Source: Chloroflexota bacterium (GTDB lineage: Bacteria > Chloroflexota > Anaerolineae > UBA1429). From it: DNA of 64,000 nucleotides. Under the pieces are notes generated by a model. That model saw only the letters and a list, made by a program, of their open reading frames with translations, was not told where the DNA came from and ran no database searches. The position numbers and the translations under genes are program-made. Of this stretch, positions 36,073-43,285 are shown piece after piece (the first letter of the stretch is position 1; the number at the start of each line of letters is the position of its first letter). Where the stretch lies: assembly GCA_019873625.1 (NCBI GenBank), contig JAIOAW010000005.1:60623-124622 (forward strand), given 5' to 3'.

Positions 36073-36101
36073 TAGACAGCATCTCCCGAGGTTTGTATAA
36101 T
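36073..36101 (+). promoter_or_regulatory. Candidate promoter P3
   Basis: TAGACA (36073-36078), a 17-base spacer and TATAAT (36096-36101). The start near 36108 gives a leader of about 134 bases. Within it are a nine-codon frame (ATG 36123) and the strongest ribosome-binding sequence of the window, AAAGGAGGTGA (36142-36152). No normal start codon lies at a useful distance from that sequence. The operon's own site (AGGAGGAGG) comes later. Confidence 0.55.
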
Positions 36102-36241
36102 CGGCACCGTCGAATCCGCCCTATGGTTGACCCCTTGGAGGAAAGGAGGTGAGGATCTGCTAGGTCGCATCGAAAAGTGGGTTGAGTTTGCATTTCGAGG
36201 CTTCGGAAATACGTCTATGGCAATGAGGAGGAGGTCTTAGA

Positions 36242-38362
36242 ATGGCTCAACGGATGAATCGTCGGCAATTCCTGCTCACCTCGGCGGTGGCGGCGGCGGG
36301 CGTCGTGCTGGCTTCTTGCGCGAAAAAGCCCGAAGTCGCGGTCCAGCCCACGGCAGCGCCCGCGACGGTGCCCCCTACGGCGGCACCTACGCCCACGCCA
36401 CAGCCCACCAACACGCCCATCCCCACCAAGCCGCCTGCCACACCCGTACCCACGGCCGTGCCCTCCAAAGAGGCGCCTATGCTGCAGGAACTGGTCAAGG
36501 CGGGGAAACTGCCTCCCTTGCAAGACCGTCTGCCCAAGAACCCGCTCACCCTCAAGCCGCTTCATCAAATCGGCAAGTATGGCGGCACCCTCCGTATGTT
36601 CCATATGAACCTGGGGAACGCCCCGCAGGAGATGATGTATGGGCCTTCGCCGCTCCGCTGGATTGACGACGGCCTGAACATCGCCCCGGGGATGTGCGAC
36701 ACCTGGGAGACGAACGCGGATAACTCGGAGTGGATCGTGCACATCCGCGAGGGGTTGAAATGGTCGGACGGGCAGCCCTGCACGGCGGATGACGTCATCT
36801 TTGCCTACCAGGACCTGGTGATGAACCCGGACTTTCCCGACCCGGCCACTGAGTTCTACACCCCTGGCCCGGTGACGATGCTCAAGGTGGACGATTACAC
36901 CGTCAAACTCAAGTACCCGCAGCCGGCGCCGCTCACGGCGAAGCGCCTGTGCATGTGGGTGAAAGATGGCATCGGCCCGCGGTGGATCGCCCCCAAGCAC
37001 TATCTGATGCAGTTCCACCCGACGTACAACTCGGCCATCAAGGAATATCAGACGCTGACGCAAGAGATCCTCTGGCGCCAGAACCCCAAGCGGCCACATC
37101 TCTCTGCCTGGGGCTGCGAGAGTTACGAGCCGGGCAAGCGCCGCGTGTGGGTGCGCAACCCCTTCTACTACTGCGTGGATACAGAGGGGAACCAACTGCC
37201 CTACATCGACCGGCTGGATGAGGCTGCCATCGAGGATAAAGAAGTGCAGATGCTCACCATCATCCAGGGCGGTGTGGACTATCTCGCGCACGTGCACCAT
37301 CGCGGCGGCTTGGCCGATATCGCCCCGCTCAAGGCCGGCGAGAAAGACGGCAAGTACCGCGTGATTTTGCTCGATTCGGGCGGTGGCTCGGGCCATTACT
37401 ACTTCTGGAACTGGGATGCGCCGGAGGAGAACTACCGCTGGCTCTACCGCAACCCCAAGTTCAAGATGGCCTTCAACCACCTGCGCGACCGCGAGCGCAT
37501 CACCAAGACGCTCTACTTTGGTTACGGCGAATTGACCACGGGCACGATGAGCCCCAAGGCTATCGAGTTCAACTACAACGACGAGGCCCGCGAGTGGTAT
37601 AAGAAACAGCGCGATTGCTACATCCAGTACGACCCGGAGAAGGCCAAGCGCCTGTTGGACGAGATCGGCGTGGTAGATAAGAATGGCGACGGCTGGCGCG
37701 AGTTCCCTGATGGCACGAAACTGGAACTGCGCGCTGACTTTAACGCGACGGCCTCCAAGACCTGGATGGACGGCCACGAGATCACCATTGCCGACTTTGC
37801 CAAGGTGGGCCTGAAGATGGTCACCAACCAGATGCCGGATGCCGAATTCGGCCAGTTCTGGCCGAGCGGCAAGGGGCACATCCGCGGCAACTGGGGCGTG
37901 GGCGACGGGCCTGACCACCTGGTCTATCCTTCTTGGGTGGTTCCCAACGAGCCGAACCGTTGGGCGCCGCTCTGCGGGAACTATTACCTCGCTCGCGGCA
38001 CCGACAAGGAGAACTCGGAGAAGGACGTGAACCCGTGGGATCGCACGCCGCCGCGCTGGATTGCCGACGAGAAGGAGCAGATCGGCGAGGTGGTGTTGAA
38101 ACTCCAGGAGTTGCTGGATACAGCCCTGGCCGAGCCGGATGCGATGAAGCGTATGGAACTGGTCTGGCAGATGATCCAGATCCATATTGACCAAGGCACC
38201 TTTGGCTCCGGCACCACGGCGAACACGCCTGTGATCTACATCTACGGCAATAACCTGAAGAACGCCCCGGCCCGCGAAGAGACGGCCACCGGTGGCTTCT
38301 GCGGCCCGTGGATCGTGCCGCATCCGGCCATCCACAACCCCGAGACGTTCACCTTCGTCTAA
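36242..38362 (+). CDS. Peptide-type ABC transporter substrate-binding lipoprotein (family 5)
   Basis: 706 residues; AGGAGGAGG precedes the ATG. The N-terminus has a twin-arginine motif (NRRQFLL, Arg7-Arg8) and a lipobox ending at Cys26 (LASC), followed by a Pro/Thr-rich linker to about residue 75. The body belongs to the DppA/OppA group (SBP_bac_5), with the typical DTWETNADNSEWIVHIREGL and GQPCTADDVIFAYQDL at about 150-200 and ENYRWLYRNPKFKMAFNHLRDRE later. It is longer than the common 530-600 residues because of the linker and an enlarged second lobe (NPWDRTPPRWIADE). It is the first gene of a complete importer. The substrate may be peptides or oligosaccharides, since family members in this phylum handle both. 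Confidence 0.92.
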   Translation: MAQRMNRRQFLLTSAVAAAGVVLASCAKKPEVAVQPTAAPATVPPTAAPTPTPQPTNTPIPTKPPATPVPTAVPSKEAPMLQELVKAGKLPPLQDRLPKNPLTLKPLHQIGKYGGTLRMFHMNLGNAPQEMMYGPSPLRWIDDGLNIAPGMCDTWETNADNSEWIVHIREGLKWSDGQPCTADDVIFAYQDLVMNPDFPDPATEFYTPGPVTMLKVDDYTVKLKYPQPAPLTAKRLCMWVKDGIGPRWIAPKHYLMQFHPTYNSAIKEYQTLTQEILWRQNPKRPHLSAWGCESYEPGKRRVWVRNPFYYCVDTEGNQLPYIDRLDEAAIEDKEVQMLTIIQGGVDYLAHVHHRGGLADIAPLKAGEKDGKYRVILLDSGGGSGHYYFWNWDAPEENYRWLYRNPKFKMAFNHLRDRERITKTLYFGYGELTTGTMSPKAIEFNYNDEAREWYKKQRDCYIQYDPEKAKRLLDEIGVVDKNGDGWREFPDGTKLELRADFNATASKTWMDGHEITIADFAKVGLKMVTNQMPDAEFGQFWPSGKGHIRGNWGVGDGPDHLVYPSWVVPNEPNRWAPLCGNYYLARGTDKENSEKDVNPWDRTPPRWIADEKEQIGEVVLKLQELLDTALAEPDAMKRMELVWQMIQIHIDQGTFGSGTTANTPVIYIYGNNLKNAPAREETATGGFCGPWIVPHPAIHNPETFTFV

Positions 38363-38395
38363 ACGGAGGCGCTGCACTCGGATTCGGCTATCGAA

Positions 38396-38419
38396 GGGGG
38401 AGTGTGCGAGCACTCCCCC
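38396..38419 (+). terminator. Intercistronic hairpin after the binding protein
   Basis: GGGGGAGTG-TGCGAG-CACTCCCCC, a perfect 9-bp stem with a 6-base loop, followed by TCTCC rather than a T-run. As in the sugar operon, a hairpin separates the highly needed binding protein from the permease genes. Partial termination or mRNA protection is the likely role. Confidence 0.6.
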
Positions 38420-38446
38420 TCTCCATCAAGGTGTGAAAGGGGGGCG

Positions 38447-39436
38447 ATGACAGGTTACATTCTGCGCCGTTTGGGCTATATGGCCATCTTGATCGTCCTC
38501 GTGGCGGTCGTCGGGTTTATCATTATCGAACTGCCTCCTGGGTCTTATCTCGAAGTCGAATTGGACCGCATCCGCGCCTTGGGCGGCGATATCAACCAAG
38601 CGATGATCGATGCGTTGAAGCAGCAGTACGGCGTGGACCAGCCCTTGCACATCCGCTTTTGGAAGTGGCTTAGCGGGTTTGTCCGAGGGGATTTCGGCCT
38701 CTCCTTTGAGTATTGGACGCCGGTCTCGAAACTCATTTGGCTCCGCTTGTGGTATACCATCTTTACGTCCCTCCTGACGCTCGTCTTCCAATGGGTGGTG
38801 GCTATCTTCATCGGCGTCTATTCGGCCACGCACCGTTACAGCCCGCTTGACTATCTGTTCACTGTCCTTCAGTTCATCGGCCTTTCGGTGCCGGCCTTTT
38901 TGTTGGCCCTCCTCCTGATGGTGGTCGTTCATAGGACGCTGGGTTGGCACGTGAGCGGCTTCAACTCGCCCGAGTTTCAGGATCTCCCCTGGAATTGGGC
39001 CAAGATCGTGGATTTCGCCAAACACGTGTGGCTGCCCATCGTGGTGGTAGGGGCCAACGGCACGGCCTGGCTCAGCCGCGTAATGCGCGCCAACTTGCTG
39101 GACGTGCTCAATATGCAATACGTGCAAACGGCCCGCTCCAAGGGCGTCAAAGAGAACGTCGTCATCTGGAAGCATGCCGTGCGCAACGCCATTCACCCGC
39201 TCATTATGGTGCTCGGGGCGAGCCTGCCGGCGATCATCTCGGGGCAACTCATCGTGGGGGTTGTGTTGAACTTGCCCACGGTGGGGCCGCTCTACTTCCG
39301 GGCGCTGATGAACCAGGATATGTATCTGGCGGCCTCTATCCTTATGTTCCTGACGTTTGCGCTCCTCATCGGCAACCTTCTGGCGGATATCCTCCTCGCC
39401 ATCGTGGATCCGCGCATCCGTTTGGGCGAAGGCTAA
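38447..39436 (+). CDS. Peptide ABC transporter permease, DppB/OppB type
   Basis: 329 residues from ATG 38447 (AAAGGGGGG upstream); an in-frame start at 38402 lies within the hairpin and is rejected. The N-terminus TGYILRRLGYMAILIVLV is the usual start of DppB-like permeases. Six helices are expected. The ATPase-docking EAA-like loop is YVQTARSKGVKENVVIWKHA, and the end IVDPRIRLGEG is characteristic. It forms the channel with the next gene product. Some extracytoplasmic sequence between helices 1 and 2 (about 45-95) is of normal size. Confidence 0.93.
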   Translation: MTGYILRRLGYMAILIVLVAVVGFIIIELPPGSYLEVELDRIRALGGDINQAMIDALKQQYGVDQPLHIRFWKWLSGFVRGDFGLSFEYWTPVSKLIWLRLWYTIFTSLLTLVFQWVVAIFIGVYSATHRYSPLDYLFTVLQFIGLSVPAFLLALLLMVVVHRTLGWHVSGFNSPEFQDLPWNWAKIVDFAKHVWLPIVVVGANGTAWLSRVMRANLLDVLNMQYVQTARSKGVKENVVIWKHAVRNAIHPLIMVLGASLPAIISGQLIVGVVLNLPTVGPLYFRALMNQDMYLAASILMFLTFALLIGNLLADILLAIVDPRIRLGEG

Positions 39437-39473
39437 GCCGCGTTTGGGATGATGTGAGGTAAGGAGAAAACGG

Positions 39474-40628
39474 ATGACCGAAACGGCACAAGTGCAAGGT
39501 CAAGAGCGAGCAGAAGTTTGGGTAGAGCCGATTAGCGAGGTCGGTCAGTATTCCCAGTGGAAACTGATGCGTATGCGCTTCGCCCGCAACAAACTGGCGA
39601 TGATCGGCTCCATCGGCCTGCTCGTGCTATATATCATTGTGGTGCTGGCCCCCTTCTTGGCGCCCACGGATTATATGCGCCAGAACGCGGACTATGTGTA
39701 TGGGCCTCCTAGCAAATTGACGTTTCGCGGGCCAGATGGAAAGTTGGGCCTTCGCCTCTATACCCACCCCGTCACAACGGTTCTGGATAAAGAGACGTTC
39801 CGCTGGATGTACATGCCCGATAAAACGAAATTCGAACCCGTGGTGCTCTTTGCCAAAGGGGACCCTTACACGCTCTTTGGCATCATCAAGAGCGATATCC
39901 ACCTCTTTGGCACGCGGAGCGGAATGCGCATTTATCTCCTCGGGGCGGATTCCTTGGGGCGCGATATGTTGGCGCGCATCCTGATGGGCGGGCGGATTTC
40001 GATGACCGTGGGCCTCTTGGGCGTGGCCCTCACCATCGTCTTTGGCACGATCTTTGGCACGGCCTCGGGCTACTATGGCGGCTTTATAGATGATATGATG
40101 CAGCGCTTGGTGGAACTCATCCAATCCTTCCCCACCGTGCCCCTGTGGGCGGCCCTTTCGGCGGCCTTGCCGAACATCTCCGAAGAGTTCACCGCGCTCG
40201 ACCGGTATTTCCTCATCACCTTAATTCTCTCGTTGGTGAACTGGACGGGCCTAGCGCGTCAATTGCGCGCCAAGGTGATGGCCTATAACCGGGCCGACTT
40301 TACCCAAGCAGCGCTCGCGGCGGGGGCCTCCGATGCGCGGATCATCTTTGTGCATATGATGCCCAACGCGGCGAGCCACATCATCGTGGTGGCGGCCCTT
40401 TCCATCCCTGGGATGATCTTGGGCGAAACTTCGCTGAGTTTCTTGGGCTTGGGCATCCTCCCACCCTTGGTGAGCTGGGGTGCGCTTTTGCGCGATGCAC
40501 AGAACTTGAACACCGTGTTGATGGCGCCCTGGTTGATGATTCCGGGGATTGCGGTGATCATTGCGGTGCTTCTTTTCAGTTTCTTGGGCGACGGCCTGCG
40601 CGATGCCGTTGATCCGTATTCGATCTAA
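39474..40628 (+). CDS. Peptide ABC transporter permease, DppC/OppC type
   Basis: 384 residues, longer than the usual ~300. A cytoplasmic N-terminal stretch (SQWKLMRMRFARNKLAMIG) leads to helix 1. An enlarged extracytoplasmic domain of about 100 residues follows (about 65-160; GPPSKLTFRGPDGKLGLRLY). The typical GADSLGRDMLARILMGGRIS comes next, then the remaining helices. The docking loop is DFTQAALAAGASDARIIFVHM. The end, FSFLGDGLRDAVDP, is the family signature. It pairs with the preceding permease. AAGGAGAA precedes the ATG. Confidence 0.93.
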   Translation: MTETAQVQGQERAEVWVEPISEVGQYSQWKLMRMRFARNKLAMIGSIGLLVLYIIVVLAPFLAPTDYMRQNADYVYGPPSKLTFRGPDGKLGLRLYTHPVTTVLDKETFRWMYMPDKTKFEPVVLFAKGDPYTLFGIIKSDIHLFGTRSGMRIYLLGADSLGRDMLARILMGGRISMTVGLLGVALTIVFGTIFGTASGYYGGFIDDMMQRLVELIQSFPTVPLWAALSAALPNISEEFTALDRYFLITLILSLVNWTGLARQLRAKVMAYNRADFTQAALAAGASDARIIFVHMMPNAASHIIVVAALSIPGMILGETSLSFLGLGILPPLVSWGALLRDAQNLNTVLMAPWLMIPGIAVIIAVLLFSFLGDGLRDAVDPYSI

Positions 40629-40652
40629 ATTAAAGGCGGAGGCGGCGAAAAG

Positions 40653-41759
40653 ATGACGGCCGAAGAAAAGATGACGACAACGACGACTCAAACTGCAGAG
40701 GAAACAGCGGCTCGCGCGGTGGATAACATTTTGACCATCCGCAAATTGCGTACTTGGTTTTTCACCGATTTGGGCATCTCGCGCGCTTTGAACGGCGTGG
40801 ACCTCGATGTGCCCCGTGGTAAGGTATTGGGCATCGTGGGGGAGAGCGGTTGCGGCAAGAGTGTAACATCCCTTTCCATCTTGCGGCTGGTGCCGAGGCC
40901 GGGGCGCATCGTCTCTGGGGAGATTTTGCTCCACAGGCGGCGCAAGGCACCCGATGGCACCATCACCGAAGAGACGATTGACCTCACGAAATTGCACCCG
41001 CAAAGCCCGGAGATGCGCGCCATCCGCGGCGCCGAAATCGCGATGATCTTTCAAGAGCCGATGACCTCGCTCAACCCCTGCTACACCATCGGCAACCAAA
41101 TTATGGAGGCCATCCTCCTGCACCAGGACGTGAGCAAACGCGAGGCCTGGGAACTCGCCGGCGATATGCTGGAAAAGGTGGGGATGCCCAATCCGCGGCA
41201 AGTGCTTTTGCGCTACCCGCACGAGTTGAGCGGCGGTATGCGGCAGAGGGCGATGATCGCCATGGCGCTTTCCTGCGAACCGTCCATCCTCATCGCCGAT
41301 GAGCCGACGACGGCGCTCGATGTGACGACCGAGGCCCAAATCCTCGATTTGATGCGCGACCTGCAGGCGGATATCGGGATGACCATCATTTACATCACGC
41401 ACAACCTCGGCGTGATCGCCCAGATGTGCGATGAGGTGGCCGTGATGTATCTGGGGCGCGTGGTGGAAAGGGCCTCTGTGGAAGACCTGTTCTATAATCC
41501 CAGGCACCCTTACACCAAGGCGCTTCTGGATTCCATCCCGCACGTAGGGAGCCGCACCAAGAGGCGGCTGGCTTCCATTCGCGGCGTGGTGCCCGACCCG
41601 TATGCAACGATTTCCGGGTGCCCGTTCCACCCGCGATGCGATGCGTATATGCCCGGCAAGTGCGATCAGTTAGTCCCCGCCCCGGCAAACGTGGCCCCGA
41701 ACCATATGGTGCGCTGCTATCTCTATTCTGACGAGGGGGAAGTCGAAAATGGCGGCTGA
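40653..41759 (+). CDS. Peptide ABC transporter ATPase, DppD/OppD type
   Basis: 368 residues. Walker A is GESGCGKS, the Q loop is [10 protein letters not shown], the signature is LSGGMRQR, Walker B is [11 protein letters not shown] and the H loop is YITHNL. The C-terminal oligopeptide/dipeptide-transporter domain has Cys-rich PFHPRCD and KCDQL, which in relatives can bind an iron-sulfur cluster. An N-terminal Thr-rich tail of about 25 residues is unusual; an internal ATG at 40671 would shorten it. It energises the importer together with the next ATPase, whose gene overlaps its end by 11 bp. Confidence 0.95.
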   Translation: MTAEEKMTTTTTQTAEETAARAVDNILTIRKLRTWFFTDLGISRALNGVDLDVPRGKVLGIVGESGCGKSVTSLSILRLVPRPGRIVSGEILLHRRRKAPDGTITEETIDLTKLHPQSPEMRAIRGAEIAMIFQEPMTSLNPCYTIGNQIMEAILLHQDVSKREAWELAGDMLEKVGMPNPRQVLLRYPHELSGGMRQRAMIAMALSCEPSILIADEPTTALDVTTEAQILDLMRDLQADIGMTIIYITHNLGVIAQMCDEVAVMYLGRVVERASVEDLFYNPRHPYTKALLDSIPHVGSRTKRRLASIRGVVPDPYATISGCPFHPRCDAYMPGKCDQLVPAPANVAPNHMVRCYLYSDEGEVENGG

Positions 41760-42777
41760 GACCACGCAAGATAACCTGCTTCTTGACGTCAAAGACCTGA
41801 AAAAGTACTTCCCCATTCGATCAGGCCTCTTGCGGCGCGTTACGGGGGCCGTCAAGGCGGTGGATGGCGTCAGTTTCTTTATCCGCGATGGCGAGACGTT
41901 GGGCCTGGTGGGGGAAAGCGGCTGTGGCAAGACGACCACCGGCCGCACCATCCTGCGGCTGCTGGATCCTACAGGCGGCACCATCCGCTTCAAAGACCCC
42001 AAGTTGGGTTGGGTGGATATTGACAAGATGAGCCGCGAGGAAATGAAGGCCGTGCGGCCCAATATGCAGATCATCTTCCAAGACCCGTTCTCCTCGCTGG
42101 ACCCGCGTATGACGGTGGAGCGCATCGTCAGCGAGCCGCTGGTCATCAACAAAGTGGCCAGTGGCCAGGAACTCAAAGATCGCGTGGCGGACCTCCTGCG
42201 GCGCGTGGGGATGCGCCCCGAATATATGAGCCGCTACCCGCACGCCTTCTCGGGCGGCCAGCGGCAGCGCATTGGCATCGCCCGGGCGCTCGCGTTGAAC
42301 CCGAAACTCATCGTGTGCGATGAGCCGGTGTCGGCGTTGGATGTGTCCATCCAGGCGCAAGTGCTCAACTTGCTGGAGGACCTGCAAGAGGAGCTCAAAC
42401 TGACCTATCTCTTTATCGCGCACGATTTGAGCGTGGTCGAGCACATTTCCGATCGCGTGGCGGTGATGTATGTAGGGCACATCGTCGAGATGGCGGATAC
42501 GGAGGCCCTCTACTACTCGCCCAAGCATCCTTATACCGAGGCCTTGATGGCCGCCGTGCCCAAGCCCGACCCACGGCGCCGCGAACGGCCCATCAAACTC
42601 CCCGGCGAGGTGGCCAGCCCGGCGAACCCGCCTTCGGGGTGCTACTTCCACCCGCGCTGCCGCTATGCCAAAGAGATTTGCTCCAAGGTGATGCCCGAAC
42701 TCCAAGAGATAGAGCCGGATCACTTTGTGGCGTGCCATTTTGCGCGCGAACTGAAACTGCGGGGCGTGGTCGTGTGA
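41749..42777 (+). CDS. Peptide ABC transporter ATPase, DppF/OppF type
   Basis: 342 residues, overlapping the previous gene by 11 bp, which suggests coupled translation. Walker A is [10 protein letters not shown], the Q loop is [14 protein letters not shown] (typical of OppF), the signature is [15 protein letters not shown] and Walker B is [14 protein letters not shown]. The C-terminal domain has the Cys motif [14 protein letters not shown]. It forms the ATPase heterodimer with the upstream product on the cytoplasmic face of the importer. Confidence 0.95.
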   Translation: MAAETTQDNLLLDVKDLKKYFPIRSGLLRRVTGAVKAVDGVSFFIRDGETLGLVGESGCGKTTTGRTILRLLDPTGGTIRFKDPKLGWVDIDKMSREEMKAVRPNMQIIFQDPFSSLDPRMTVERIVSEPLVINKVASGQELKDRVADLLRRVGMRPEYMSRYPHAFSGGQRQRIGIARALALNPKLIVCDEPVSALDVSIQAQVLNLLEDLQEELKLTYLFIAHDLSVVEHISDRVAVMYVGHIVEMADTEALYYSPKHPYTEALMAAVPKPDPRRRERPIKLPGEVASPANPPSGCYFHPRCRYAKEICSKVMPELQEIEPDHFVACHFARELKLRGVVV

Positions 42778-42778
42778 G

Positions 42779-43171
42779 ATGTCATTGCCAGAGGGCCGCA
42801 CAAGGGCCTGGGGTCTAGCCGCCGCGCGCCTTGTGGCGTGGCTCGTTTCGGCCGCTTTGGTCATTTTGGACCTATTCTTGGCGCGGAAACTCGTTTTTGG
42901 CATCCTCGTTTATATTGGCCGTACGATGTCCCCAGAAAAGGCCCTGCAACGCGATTTGGCGGGGGCCTCTTATGGGTGGGCGGCGACCTTTTGGCAGTAC
43001 GTGGCCTTGATCATCTTGGCCTGCCTGGGCATCGTAGTGGTCATCGGGGTGGATTACTATTTTCGGCAAAGTGCGGATAAGCGGCAGTTGTTCAAGCGCG
43101 TCCTTCGCGTTCTGGGCATTCAGATCGCCTTCGGGGCGCTCTGCTACGGGCTAAGTTTCGTGTTCATTTGA
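42779..43171 (+). CDS. Small membrane protein at the end of the peptide-transporter operon
   Basis: 130 residues, starting one base after the OppF stop, so co-translation is likely. There are three hydrophobic segments (about 15-40, 66-95, 108-130) separated by basic loops. There is no known motif or family that I recognise. The position and spacing suggest an accessory protein of the importer, but this gene may simply be co-transcribed. An intrinsic terminator follows at 43224. Confidence 0.7.
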   Translation: MSLPEGRTRAWGLAAARLVAWLVSAALVILDLFLARKLVFGILVYIGRTMSPEKALQRDLAGASYGWAATFWQYVALIILACLGIVVVIGVDYYFRQSADKRQLFKRVLRVLGIQIAFGALCYGLSFVFI

Positions 43172-43223
43172 GCAACGAGGCGGGGCGATTCCGCACGGGA
43201 TGATAAAGACCTGAGGAATCTTG

Positions 43224-43256
43224 GGGCGCTGGCCGCCGGTCAGCGCCCTTATTCTT
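43224..43256 (+). terminator. Intrinsic terminator of the peptide-transporter operon
   Basis: GGGCGCTG (43224-43231) and CAGCGCCC (43241-43248) form a perfect 8-bp stem with a 9-base loop, followed by TTATTCTT. It separates the importer operon from the FtsX-type permease gene. Confidence 0.7.
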
Positions 43257-43285
43257 GCCTTCGGTGGCATACGGAGGAGGTGGCC

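Noticed and set aside
36040..36080. GAGAGGAAAGGGC resembles the GAGGAAAGUCC core of RNase P RNA
   Set aside because: The match breaks after AAAG, and the other universal RNase P segment (ACAGAA with its partner helix) is not found nearby.
35727..36152. 141-codon plus-strand frame in the peptide-transporter leader
   Set aside because: No motif, a basic low-quality composition, and it runs through two promoter-like elements and RNA pairings; a transcript leader is the better reading.
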